Position numbers and translations under genes: made by a program
Origin: Callipepla californica brunnescens
Taxonomy: Eukaryota; Chordata; Aves; Galliformes; Odontophoridae
DNA length: 64,000 bases
Assembly (NCBI GenBank): GCA_023055505.1
Contig: JALIRH010000001.1
Location: 10,955,467-11,019,466, forward strand
Reading direction: 5' to 3'
Part shown: positions 1 to 13,463 of the stretch, piece after piece
Position numbering within the stretch: the stretch's first letter is position 1
How the letters are laid out: each line of letters starts with the position of its first letter
The notes under the pieces: model-generated
Database searches by the model: none
What the model saw: only the letters and a program-made list of their open reading frames with translations
What the model was told of the DNA's origin: nothing

Positions 1-24
1 CGGCTGCCCTCCAATGTCCCATAC
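1..24 (-). CDS. ARL8B-like: ARL8-like coding exon 3, first 8 codons (switch II)
   Basis: Read on the minus strand, the sequence gives a pyrimidine-rich stretch, an acceptor CCAG (25-28), then eight codons for VWDIGGQP before the window ends. WDxGGQ is the switch II (G3) motif of Arf and Arl GTPases, and its glutamine is the hydrolysis residue. The phase matches the end of exon 2. The family usually has Leu or Ile where this copy has Val. Confidence 0.93.
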
Positions 25-3000
25 CTGGAAAAGATAAAAATACACCAAGCCCAAAACTTTTTTTGAACTATGCTGCACTAAAAGAAAAGAGCATAATGTA
101 AGAATTCTTCTATGCAACATGCACACTGAATTTACACTGCCTGAATGTAGTTCCTAGACTGTCCTCAAGAGAATGATATTCTCAGCTCCTCCCAGTCAAT
201 GAGTCAGTCAGTCCCATCACCAAAACAGTTCCCAGTATCTACCTGGACACTTCTGCCCCTCACCACTAATTGCAAAAAAAAAAAATGTCTAACTTGAGAT
301 ACCAACATGAATTGCTCAAATACATGGTCTACAACCACAAAAGATAGCTTATTTGAATGAAAACATTTACAGAGTTGCATTTTTTATGGGGCTAGGGTGA
401 CCTGAGACAAGAATACATCAAGCCTTCAATGGAATAAAGGATAGATAAACAGTTGGTGAGAGAGCAGAGGAAGGATAGCTTAAGGTAGACCTGAAATGAT
501 TAATAAGTGTAAGATTCACTTATGAAACCTAAATCCTGCTTTTTATAAATTCTGCTATTTTATAAAGGCCCAATCCTGCAAATGCTGTTAACACTGGACC
601 ATCACAGTGAATTCCTTATCAACAAAGGGCTAGCACATTCTTCATACACATATATACACATATATACATATACAGAGGAATTACTTCTACATGCAACATG
701 CCTATTAGTCCTATACCAAGGACTAAGAGAATTACCCTTAACATCAAATGATTTAGCTATCAAAGCTATATGTTCCATACATCAAAACTAGGAGGCATAT
801 CCATTACAGCCCAAACTGAATTTGCAAGTAATAAGCATAGAAGCAGAAGTTTATGCCTTCCAAATTTCCTTAGGAGTCGCTTTCATATTTACGCTTTCTA
901 AATCTAAACGCATTAAAGCTGCTGTGACAATATAAAACAGACAATATACCCTTGAATTAAGGACTTTTTCAATTAATGCGGACTGTATTTTTCATTCCAC
1001 AGTCCATAGATCACATTCTGTGACTGATTATCTTACCACTCCTCTTGGCATAACATTAGTATATCACATAAATGTACATTGTCTTTGATCCCTCTTATAA
1101 GATCAAGAATTTTGCACATTAAAGAGAGTTGGGTGAACATCTGAACATGAACTGGGTATCAATTATGATCTGCACTGACATTTGAGATGCTGTTTCAGAA
1201 GTCTTAATAAAATAAACCTTTTATTTTTAAAGCTTGAAAGAGATGAGTACCCTGTTCAATATTATAGTTAGATGACAAACCTCTCATCAACACTAATTAC
1301 TCCAATAACTCTTCAGGACCTTGAAACTAACTGTAGCCATCTGGTGACATCTGCGTGTCTGGAGAAAGAAACCAAATTATTTTCCTGGTAGATCAGAGAA
1401 GAAAGAAGGAGCAAAAGGATAGGGAAGACCAATAATAAGATTAGATTTCAGGAGACTGATAGCTGTTATTCCTGGTAGCCAGAAAAATCCAAAAGATGAT
1501 GTGGCCTGGACGAATCACAGCACAAATACAAGATAATGAGATACTGGTTTTATGCTTGTTTGATGATATACTGTACATACAATATATTAAATCGCACTGC
1601 AGAACAAGTGTTATTCTCATTATGAAAAAGAGTCACCTTGAAACATCAGAAAGATAAGTCATTTCCAGTTAGTTTCCCTCACAAGGCTTACAGCTATTCA
1701 TTAAAGTACACCATGAAGGACACGAGAGAGGTGTTTTTAGCAGCACAAGCAAACCAAGTTTCTATCACTGTATAAAGCTATAATTATCTTAGAGAAAGAA
1801 AATTAACTGATGAAGTAAAAAATTACCTCCTTACTTAAGAAACAAAAATGTTGCTAGGACTAAATTTCTAATATTCTACTATATTGAATCTCTGCCCTAA
1901 ACCATTTTTACTGTAAATGACCAAGTAGGCAGAACTGTTCAGGAAGGAAAAAAAGAAACGTGCTGGCATTACAGATGTTTAATATACGAGCTCTGCGTGC
2001 TTTGTATGATACTTATTTTTGTATCCCAGTACGTAATACAGAGGTAAAACATTCTGGGAGAGGTGGGAGGCTACACCCTTCCAACAGAACTTCTTTTTAC
2101 AGCTAACTTGATAAGTTTGTTTTGTCTCACTGGTTTTAACAAGACTGGACTTCAATTTCTCCCACGGTTTTTGTTGATCCCTCAGGAATAAAATTTTCAC
2201 AGCATATAATAGGTAGCTTTATCCACAGATCAGCTGATGATAAGAAGCACAAAATGCCTACAGAATGACCAAAACAGATAAAAAGTTCCTTTGACATTCA
2301 GTGCCACTGTCTCAGAGGAGATTAACATCTTCAGTTGTTCTTTAGGCTAAATCACACTTTTATATATTTCTATATTCCTGTAACATTTTATCAATCACTA
2401 CTTTATTTGTTCCCATTCACGCCTGTAGTACAATAATTCCTGCTATGCCTGCAAGTCTATACTCTCATAAAGAAATGTTTTAATTTGTAAACAAGATTAA
2501 TCACTGTACTTCAGAATCTTCATCTACCACAGTGCATATAATTACCTGTTCAGTCAGCCTATCTGAAAACAGGAATCTCACTGGGTATGTCTCTTGTCCA
2601 TATGGCTCTAAGGCTCCATACTAAGATTGCAGATATTAGCTGTGTTTAAGGAACAAATATTTTCCTTCTGCACGGAGGTGTATCAAGACAGTTGAGAAAA
2701 AAAGCAGTTACGGATTACATGCAAAGGTTTTCAAAAGCTTTTCAGTTATGGGGAGTCTCATTAACACACCAGTTGTGCTTCTTTTAATTAGCTTATATTG
2801 AGGGAAGATTTGACAGTTACTGAGAAAGTTGCAGGAAAGGATAAGTAGTATTTTCTAAATGTCTGTTTTTCACGGCTTTTCTTTTTCCCACACACACTGG
2901 GTGGGATTTATCTTGCAGACAGAGATGTGTACAATGACACATTTCTGTCTTCATGTTAATGCATGGGCACAGTACCTAAGACCTCACTGTATGCTGACAG

Positions 3001-6000
3001 CTTTTCAGCTACTCAGTGGACCAGAAGCAATATTTTCTTTAGGACAACAGTATTTCACTCTAGGCTTGCCAGTACTGACTAGAGCTTCTTTAGTATTAAA
3101 GGAGTTTAATACTCACGCAGATATAAAGCTGATGACACTGAATCATCCTAATCTGCAAGCTCAATCTGACACTTTAAGCACCTGAACGTAGAAATATATA
3201 TTTCTGATTGGATGTAGTCAAAAACCATCAGCCATAAAACCTAACCTAAACAATACAGATGAGAAAATTCTAAATACAGAAAAAGATTTGGGCAGAATAA
3301 GGTTGCATCAGCAATTTTCAGCAGCAACACACTGTACACAGACAAATCCAGCTATACTGACATGACTTAAAAAGCTCACACATATACAGCAAGCACAGTG
3401 ACAGCATTCATAGACAACTCATTGTGAAAGGACAAGGAGTAACTGGAAAGCAGGGGATTCATTTCATGCAATTTCAGCCACCTAAAAGGTAGGCATCTAA
3501 TCCAAGTTACTAGCATCTGCCTGTAGTATCTGCACCTAAAGCAGAAGAAGATATCATCTATCTTACCCACCTCATCTATCAGGTGAACCATTCTTGCAAA
3601 GCACCCCCTGCCTTCCACTGATTTTCAGCAAACGGATCAGGTTGGCTTCCTCTATTTCACCTGGCCAAGGTTAGGGAAGACAAATCCTCAACAGTCCCCT
3701 ATTCTAGAGTGGAATGTTCACTCAGTAACATTCTCCTTTCTGTCTCATAAATGTGAACAATAAAAAGAGCTAAATCAAGTACACTTTTTAATAAACTGCC
3801 GCGTAGATACAAAAATACAGACCTTACTTGTAGTATACTAATCACGTAGCTCATTATGGAAGTGAGAATACACTCATAGTTCTATTAACTGTAGTTAGTT
3901 CTATTACCTTGTATTTTGCAAACATCTTAACAGTTGCCTTAGAGGTGACTAAAAAGACGCATGGCTACAGTTTCTGCAGGCAATACTTCCCAGAACACCC
4001 TGTTCTTTGAAATCAGCATTGGTCTTTCAAAGAACCTTGCTGTCACCCCTCCCTGGCAGTAAAGCCCAACTTTTAAACATTTTTTGCAATTAGGTAATTT
4101 ATTTTAGTCATGCCAGGCAGAAAAAAAAAATGTACTGTATGCACAGTTCCCACCATTCATAATTATTTAATTTAATCGTGGCACTGCACTTTCAATGGAG
4201 AACTAGAAACAGATCTGCAGCACAAAATGGCTGAAGAGACACAAGGCAGTGTCTGATGGATCTTAAGTAGGACACCGAAGCAAAGTCTGTTATCAGCAAT
4301 CATCTTCAGAATTTAGTGCTACTTACATCCGCACTGTGTTCAAGGGCCGGAGGGCACCAAGGAGCTCAGGTTTAGAGATAATACTGCAGAGCCCCCTTAA
4401 TCATGATGTAACACATTCCTAAATCCAAGAAGCCAATCCATCCTGGCCTGAAAACTGTCAGAAAGCCTTGATTCAGGGTGACTGTAAACAATCCTCACAC
4501 GATCCCAAACCAGACATCACAATACAGGGCATTCTGGTGAAGGTCAGCATACAGAAGTCAAAAGCTATGAGCAGAATCTGCATGTGGAAGACCAACAGCA
4601 AGGAGAACAGAGGCAAGGACACTGCTAGCTCCTAACAGCTGATTAGCAACTACTGTAATAATTATTCATTTTACTTGTTCTTGAGGAACATTAAACCATG
4701 AAAGCAAAATGAGTACACACTCAGCAGCAAAAACTAGTGGGATGCACAACAGAACATATGGTGGAAAATTTACTCTAATACTGGTAGACTAGACAACAGT
4801 AGGACGTTCTCCCATGCCATCTTTAACTTCACTGAACTCCCACTGTCTGTCCCCTTTGCTCTTTTACCTATGTAATCTGAGCAATTATGACAGATTCTCA
4901 GCATGTGTCAATGAGACAAAGCTGCTGAGGAGATAACTAATCATAGCCAGCATTTATGGTCCCCAGGTGTCCCAACAGTACACTGGAATAGAACATATGT
5001 TTATATAAGTTAAAGAAAACTTCAAGCTGGAAATAGATAAAGATCAGAATCCAAAATTACCTGGATTAATTTGAGAGATGGTCTGAAATACAGCAGCTGA
5101 GATTTAACATGCACAAGTTCAAAACACCTGGTTCACCTCAGAGCATAAGGCTGGTTTAGCCAATTGAGACACTTCCCTGGGATCAACTGTTAGTTCCCAT
5201 TTTTAGGAGTCTTAATGGTTACTCCGAATGACCAGTAAGCTTTTAACACTGGCTTCTGGTCTCATGTGTTTGCCCAACCACAGAATACTTCTATGCAAAA
5301 TGCACGATCCCAACTCACATTCATTTCAGTGCACAACTGAGCATGTATGCAGCCTCCAAAAATTCTCTGATTGGACAGTGCTTTAATATTTTCCCTGCCC
5401 TTTGCTGGACTCCCACAGCTCCACATCCCACTTGCACTGGCTGACTGAGAACTGTACACTGTAGTCCAGGCACGGCTTCACTAGTGTGGAGGAGAGAAGG
5501 CTTCCCCTCCCTCAACCTGCTGGCAGTATTTCTCCCCATGCAGCTTATGAACCACTGGCATTCTCTGCAGCAAAGACGCACTGCTGACTCATGTTCAATT
5601 TGATGAGTACAGGACCCCCATGTCCTTTTCCACATAGCTGCTTTCTGGTTGGCTGGTCCCCAGTTTGTCCTGGTGCCTGGGGTTGCTCCTCCCCAGTTGC
5701 AGTCTTGGGACTTGCCCTTGTTGAAGTGCCTGAGGTTCCTGCCAGCTCATTTCTCAAGCCTGTTGAGGTCCCTCTAAAGGGTGGGATGATCACATGGTAT
5801 ATCTACCACTGATCAGTTTGGCAGCATCAGCAAACTTGCACACGCTGCTCTCTGTCCCGTGAGTCATTCATGAAGATGTTAAATGCACCCTAGACACTCA
5901 CTAGTGACTTCCTGATGTGGTGTGATCCTGACATAAGCCCAGAGATGGCATGGCCTTTTCAAATTGAACCAAAACATATGGAATAGGCAATGCTAGCAGA

Positions 6001-9000
6001 TAATCTGCTGGAGCTGTATCGGCAGTACACTCACAGAGCTGTATTACAGCATGACATGGAGGATGGTGTAGTAGTAGCTGTATTTCAACTGCTGCTGAAC
6101 AACAGGATGAAACATTAAAAAGCAGGAGGACGATGTATCCCTGTGGAAACTTGAAAACTACTACTCAGAAGAGGAAGGAATGCAGCAATGAAGGAAGCAA
6201 GAGAGGAACACACAGAGCTGGGATCTTTCTCCTCCATCACATCAGAGCAAACAGAAAGCAGCAAGATGCCTGGCTCTGCCCTCTGGCACTGCCCAGGCTG
6301 CAGATGCCACGGAAGGAGGCTGGCCTCTAGCGGTGCTAGCTGGGGTGACTGCAGCCTGACCTCCTCAGCTCCAATTCTCCCCAGGCTGCACCACCCAGTG
6401 GAGTGCAGAAACCAACTGGTGGTACCATTGTAAGATGGTAAATTTAAAGCACAGGGAAAGAGCAAAGAAAAGCTGCTTTTGTCTGTATGCGTTCCTTGTG
6501 TTACAGTATTTCTACTTCTTATTCTAAAACTTACTCCAAGATTTGTTAGAATCAAAGGCTGATTAGTTTGAGTTCCACAAACATTTAAGACAACAGTTAT
6601 CCGTGTGGGTCTTCTGAGTCTGTCAAAATGTGTTATGCTAAATGTTTTATCTGCTCTCTAGCTTTTTGAACAGTAAACCTCACTAGAGTAAAAGTATCAA
6701 TAAAGTGCTGATCTGAAAAACAGAGCAATACCACAAAATCAAATCAGTCAGCAAATGACAAACCTTGTTTGGAATTAAAACCTCAAATTATTTCAATCAC
6801 AGTTTTTGTCAGGAAAAAAAAAGAAAAAAAGAAAAAAAGGAAAGCCATCAGCAGAGCCTTAAGTTGCAGTACATTAAGCATTTTGATACTGGAATCCTGT
6901 AATTTAACACCCTGCCAGCAGCTTTAAAATCCATGAAGCTTCCTGCTTGGATTTTAAATGGTTTCTGCTCAAACATTTCCTCTTTTCCTCCTGTTTTGTT
7001 TTGGAAATAATAGGTGAGAGGTTTTATGAAATATTTGGCCACAGTAAAGTTTGGCAGTACGTGCCAAACGAGCTGAGAGCTTTATGATTTTAATCACTCT
7101 CAACCACATGAGCCACATTACAGACCACATAAAATTGGCACTTCTCTATTCTTTAGGCCAACATAAATCAGTATTTTTCTTTCTGTGTGGTTCAGATAAA
7201 TACTCTTATAAGACACAAGTATGTCCGTCACCTTACTTTTACACTGTAGGATGACTAACTAAATATGAGACTAAATCTGCTGGCTTCTGGAAAAGACTGA
7301 CAAAACAGGAAGACAGTAGACTGCAGGATCCTTTGCTTTTTTTTTCTTCTGGAATTGCATGGAATCTAGGGATAGAACTGCAGTCAAGGAACCAGACAAT
7401 GACGCTGCACTAGCACAGTACCTCCTTCTTAGTGGCCTAAATGAAAATAGGGCAAAAAAACATATTAAAGATTATTACAAACCACTTGTTGGTGATGTAA
7501 CTTCTCTTCCTGAAGTGATCAGTCTCAAGCCTTCTGGGAATGCCTTTCTTTTCCCTTGATGACATTTGACTTGGATAGTTTCTCAGCTTCACCCTTATAT
7601 CAGCTTTAATTCCTTCTTCTATGCAGCATATTGAGATCTTTGAAAAAGGTTGGATGCAAGAACCTATCTGCCTACCGTGAACACGGTACCTGACACATTT
7701 CAAGGACTTCACAAGTTTAGTAAAATAATGCTTTATCCAAGAATTTTCATAGTAGCTGATGGTTGTGGATGAGCCTTTTGATGCCTGAGAAAAATCATCT
7801 GCTTTGTTGTTGCCAGACCCCCCTCAGTATTCTACAGCCATCAACTTATCAACAAATGATGTCATTCTTCTCACAGTAAAATAATTTCAGAAATTTTATC
7901 TAGCAATTAGTAAGATTTTAACAATTTATCTGAATACAGGAACAGTGACTTCTAAGTACTTTTTGACAAGATTTTAAGGCAGTAAGCCTTTATACAGAAG
8001 AGCCACATCCTCTTATTTTCACTATACACTGTTGTCACAGAGAGGCCATTAGAACTTGATGGGATACATTATTTCCCTGTGCATATTTATTTCCAAACTA
8101 AATACTGTTTCCAATTATAGTGATTTTTTAATAATGTTAGTATTATCTTATTATTCCTACCAACTGTATTTTAAAACCTTTCAAACCGTATGACTTTTGT
8201 AATCAGGCACAATTGCACAGAAACTCACAAACACCTCATGCTTGCATGATGCGAATCTTGGAATATCAATTCAAGTACAAATTATCTTTTTGTTTTTCAC
8301 CTACTTCAACTATCCTGACTCAAAAAACACTTCATTTTGTGATTTTTTTTTTGTCAAAAGCTTTTCCATTTTCTTATGTCTGACAATTCTGTAATAGCAC
8401 CGGGATAGCACTCCAACTATCCTTGTATTTTCTACACGTAAACACCAAATCATGGCCTTACTGCTCATAGTGAAAAAACAGAAACCAACAGAACTGAAAG
8501 GCAACTCATACTCATGGATTGCTTCTCCTACTGATAATCTCTTCTAGATTACTATGGTCAAATGTTGGAACTTTTTATTGACTGTGGCATTTGTGGACTT
8601 CTTTGATCAGTGGTGTGACAAAGTAGATGTGATGAAAAGAGTATAAATTGGAGGCTTAGGAGTAATTAAAACAGAGAAAACCCTTTCCTGGATAAATATG
8701 GAAGCAAAGCTAAAGCTCAAAGTGAAGGTACTGCTTCACTACAGAAGTACTCGTCTGAAAAGCAAGGGAAAGCTCATGCAGGAAAACAAAATTCCTGCAT
8801 GTCTGAAAACAACAGTAAGAAAAAATTACCTGTTTTTGAGTTAAGTGAATGCTTAAGGACAGTTTGACACTTAAACAAGAACAAATAGCTTTTTCTTTTG
8901 AGTCTGCATTTGCTTCTTCACATCACAGTATTAATCACAATTTTGTTACTGGTCTACTTCTTGTCCACACTGGCCATTGATGGTTAGGAGACTAAGAATG

Positions 9001-12000
9001 CCTTAGGATGCACCTGCACTTGTAAGGCAGTACCTCTGACGTCCTTGTTGTAAACCCATTATCTTGATTTGCTATCACAGCTAACACATGTTCATTTGTG
9101 TATAAAAGGTAGAAACTTGGAGGTGAAAATCTATACAATTAGCACATCAATCAGACCTTTGATATTGATGGCCACTGACTTCTTCATAAATTCTCTTTTA
9201 TAGCTAGTATGAATTACGAATTAATCACAAGGATTAGAAAAGTTTGAACCCACTCAAAGTTCATAAAGTCTGACAATATACCATTCTACATTTATTTAAA
9301 AAAAAAATACTGTCACAATCACACAAATTCACAGCCTATGTGTGCATATTGAACACATAATTCTGGCAGCCCTCTAGCCATAATCTGTTAAATATAATTA
9401 AGAGTATAATCTACAGCTATTCAGTGTGGAAGGATTAAGGAAAACGTAAATTTTCTCAACAATTGAAAAACTGCTTTATTCCTCTCCCTTCTATGCTCTT
9501 AATATGGCCCCCAGTAGCTAAGTCAGTTTACCCAGACTGACACAAAAATGCACGTTTGTACTCTTCTTTCCCATGTCACAGTGGCAACCATGTAGCTGGG
9601 ACCATACTAGTTACGTAATTTGAACAGGGGCAAACTAGTAAGGTTGTTTTGCATTTGTTTTGTTTTGAAGAGGTTTCTTTCAGCTACCTCAGTTTGTTGA
9701 TATGAATACTGCTTAGCCATATGATCACTAGTGCTGATGCAAAGGAGTACTAGTGTGCATGACCAGGTTTAAAGCAGAATGTAAGGTCTCCCTCTATGAT
9801 CTACTTAAACTGATTGTTAAATCTGATCTTTAGCCTCCACCACCCTCACCTGATTCCCTCTTAGTTTTCCCAGAAGGTAAGTCTGGTTTGTTCCCACTGC
9901 AAGGAACATCATTCTCAGTTTACAAGCTGTCAGAAAAGCAGGCGTGATAAAAGGTTATCTTTTGACTTTTTGAAAAGGGACTGACTTTATCTTCCTCTAC
10001 AAGAAATACAGTTTGGAAAGAATTTGGAGCCCAAATGAAAACTATTTAGAAGCTCTGAGTATGATTAAAAAAGGCTTGCATCAAGCTACCATTACATTTA
10101 GGTATGTTCTTTCTACATTAGAGTTCAAATCTCTGCTCAGCAATACCAGATGGCTATTGGAAGACATTTAATTAATACAGGTATTCAAGACCAGAATTTC
10201 CTCCTCCCCTCCCCCACCACTCACTGACATCCACTCCTGGACATTTGCTGCTCTCCTGAACACACAGGAGATGTTACTTTGAGGAACGAGGAGTTTACAG
10301 ACTGACCTTTGTGCATATACACAGTAGGATGACTCATAAAGAAACAAGGCAGTGAGAGAAGGGAGCACGTCTGACTGAGATAAGATAATGATTGTGATAA
10401 GATTTGGAAGGAAAGTTATTCTGGGAGTTACTGAAAAATGCCTGAAAGACAACGCGGTCAGTGGTCACAGCCAAGGAGAGAGGAAAGTTTAATAAACTTA
10501 ATCTCCTTTTATGATGAGGTTACCCACCTAGTAGGCCAAGTGAAACCAGATGATGCAATCTTTCTGAATTTCAGCAAAACTTTTGATAAATATTTTCACA
10601 GTATCCTTCAAAAGAAAATAAAATCAGCACACAGCTAGACAAAAACATAATGCAACAGGTGAAGAGTTGGCAGACAGGCCAAGCCAAAAGGGTATCAGTA
10701 AATGGGGTTACATCAGGCTGGCAGCTAACAGAGTTCTGCAGGCTTAACTTTAGGGCCTGTTCTCCTTTAAAATTTTCATAAATCACAGAACTGTAGGGGT
10801 TGGAAGGAACCTCTAGAGATCATCTAGTCCAATCTGCCTGCCAAAGCTGGCTCCCCAGACCAGGGTGCATGCAGGACTCAAATGCATACGCACTAGGTAA
10901 CTTTGCAGACAACAGAAAATTAGGAGGAGCTGTTGGTTCCCTTGAGGGTACAGAGGCCTTAAAGAGAGATCCTAACAAACTAAGAGAGCTGCACAATCAG
11001 CAACAGCATGAAGTTTCACAAGAGCAAGTGCCACATTCTGCACCTGGGACAGAGCAGCTGTGGATATATGTACAGACTTAGGGTATGAGTGTCTGGAGAA
11101 CAGCCTCACGGAAAGAGATCTGGGAATTCTGGTTGACAGAAGTTCTGCCCTGACAGACAAAAGGGCCAACAGCACCCTGGGGTGCACCAGGCCCAGCACT
11201 GGTGATAGGACAAGGGGAAATGGCCAAAACTTGAAGAACAGGAATTTCTGCACAGATGTGCAGAATATACACTGCTATTTCCCCTAACCAGCCCTACCTT
11301 ACTTGTAGTGCAAGCACTACCACAAGCAGAGCTGGTTACAGATACAAAAGAGCTGACATGAGGGAGAGTTTGGACATTATACTGTATACTGTGAATGCAG
11401 ACTAAGAATATCCAAGAACAGGAGTTAAACCTCATCCTGGATGAAACAGAGCATTCATATGAATTAAAACAGAAAGCATAATGAAGCAAACAAAAAGCTG
11501 CATAATTGTTACTCAGCAAAATGTGAACCTTACACACTGCTTCTGTCAATTGGATTTCACCACCATGATGTCATTAATTTCTACATTTTTAATAAAAATT
11601 TGATAAAGGTATGATAGTTTGTATTTATTTTAAAACATTACATTGGACATTGCTTCCTGCCATCACATATTTTTGTGTCCTGTGATGACACAAAGGGTTA
11701 TCCTGTGATACTTCAAGGGGTTTTGCCACCCAGCGCTGACTTTTGCAGTGCTCATCACACAACCTGCAAGTACTGAAAAAAAAAAAGTTTAGGCTTCTAT
11801 CCATCATACATCTTTCAGGAAATGCCAGAATTAAAAATACTTCTATGATTCCACTCTACCTCCCCGCTCTACCTACTCTGTGATAAGAGCATGTTCAGAT
11901 TTTCCCTCAAAGCATGCTGTATTCATGTACCATACTGATATTATCAGTCACCACAGCAATAATCATTCTCTTCCATTTTACATTTTATTCTATTTTACAT

Positions 12001-13431
12001 TTTAAGCCTTAACTACCTTTACTGTAGACCTAGTTTTAACATATCCACCATCATTTATTTTTGATATTCTGACAAAATTTCCTGTGAAATGAAAATCAGA
12101 TTAAATCATGAATAGCATTAAGAGTTTTTATTCCATCCAAACCTGATGTAAATCTCAAGAGGGCATATTGGAAAGAGGGCTGGAGTGCTGCTGCAAGTAA
12201 ATAACTGAGTGACATTAGATCCTTTACAACAGATTTCAAAAGACTGGTTTACTAGACACTACAGTATACAGGTGGTCATAGTGGAATATAGTGATTATCT
12301 TACACACATATAGCACAGAAGTAAGTACTCAATTTAAATGTTCAGCTTAAATGTCCTATAGTCGTGTATATGAGACTTTAAAAAGTATACCAAGAGAGTA
12401 AGATAAGAAACAGACAGGCAGGCACAGTATCTACATCCCTATGTCATTTTAGGCTTTGGGGGATTATTTTAATACAGCTTTTAACAACTCCCAAGCAACA
12501 GAAGTCAGTTATCCCTCTTATCACCCTTTACTTGCTCATTGTTTAAAGTGAGTGGGCAGATAGTTTACAACTGCTTATTTCCACATTACATGTGATTTTA
12601 GAAAATTAGAAATTGGTATAACTAGTCATACCAATCCAAAGGAAAAAGAACACCTTCAGAACTGAGCAAGAAAGGAGGGAAAATGAGGAAAAGAAGGGAA
12701 AAGTCAAAGTAAAAGCGAGAGCCTTAATGCTAGTACTTTATCTGTATTTTGATGCCTATGCTGTGAACCACAACCAAACTGGCAGCATCTGGGTCACTGC
12801 ATATCTGGAGGGACAAGGCACACTAAGAGATGATGCAGTGACAACTGAATTAGATTAGATGTTCTATTTCCTGATAGCTAACACAACATGAGCTAAAATG
12901 CATTCTCCACTGAGATTCAAGTTAACAGGAAAGTTGTTTCAGATTACTTTCACGTTTGTGAGAAAGGAGGAGAGAGTACAAGAGAAAGGCATCTCCAGGT
13001 TGTCAACTTGGCTCCCTAAGTATCTCTCTGAGTTTTATGACTTTTCTAAACCAAAGGAGTGCCAGTTTCCATCTGGCATGGATATCATGAAATAATATGT
13101 ATTAACGTAACACAGAAATATATGACTATATGCTCTTAAAAGAATTTCTGAACTACAAAAATAGATAGGTGACCCTTTATCACCTGAAAAAATAACTTTC
13201 TACAGCTTTATTACAAATTCTTATCACTCTGTCTTTAATTATCTATTCCATATTAATGCAGACATGCACACCTACCTTTATGGTAACGTTTCCTTTTGTT
13301 ATTTTTCTCATATTGAAGCCTACTGTAGGAATCATGTCTTCTGTGAACTGTCCTGACTGGAATACAAAAAAATAATACGTATTATCAACTGATAATCAAC
13401 GTATTAACAACTGATACAAAGCAGATGGATT

Positions 13432-13463
<32 letters not shown>

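Larger units (their letters stand above)
25..13275 (-). other. ARL8-like intron 2 (13.3 kb)
   Basis: This is AT-rich intronic DNA bounded by GTAGGT at 13270-13275 and CAG at 25-27. It contains an old antisense CR1 (about 5.4-5.9 kb), a nested CR1 pair (10.46-11.29 kb) and short simple repeats. Examples are AC/AT-rich 645-675, an A-rich tract 6811-6844 and a 10-bp hairpin at 8775-8801. I find no further exon of any gene. The small open frames across it have no recognisable domains, and the patch near 6.12-6.45 kb is merely more GC-rich. Confidence 0.8.

Noticed and set aside
6115..6555. 146-codon minus-strand open frame
   Set aside because: Lies within an intron in a locally GC-rich patch. 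No domain and no splice-linked partner were found.
11106..11549. 147-codon cysteine- and serine-rich minus-strand open frame
   Set aside because: Largely the complement of a CR1 fragment, with no start context, splice support or domain.
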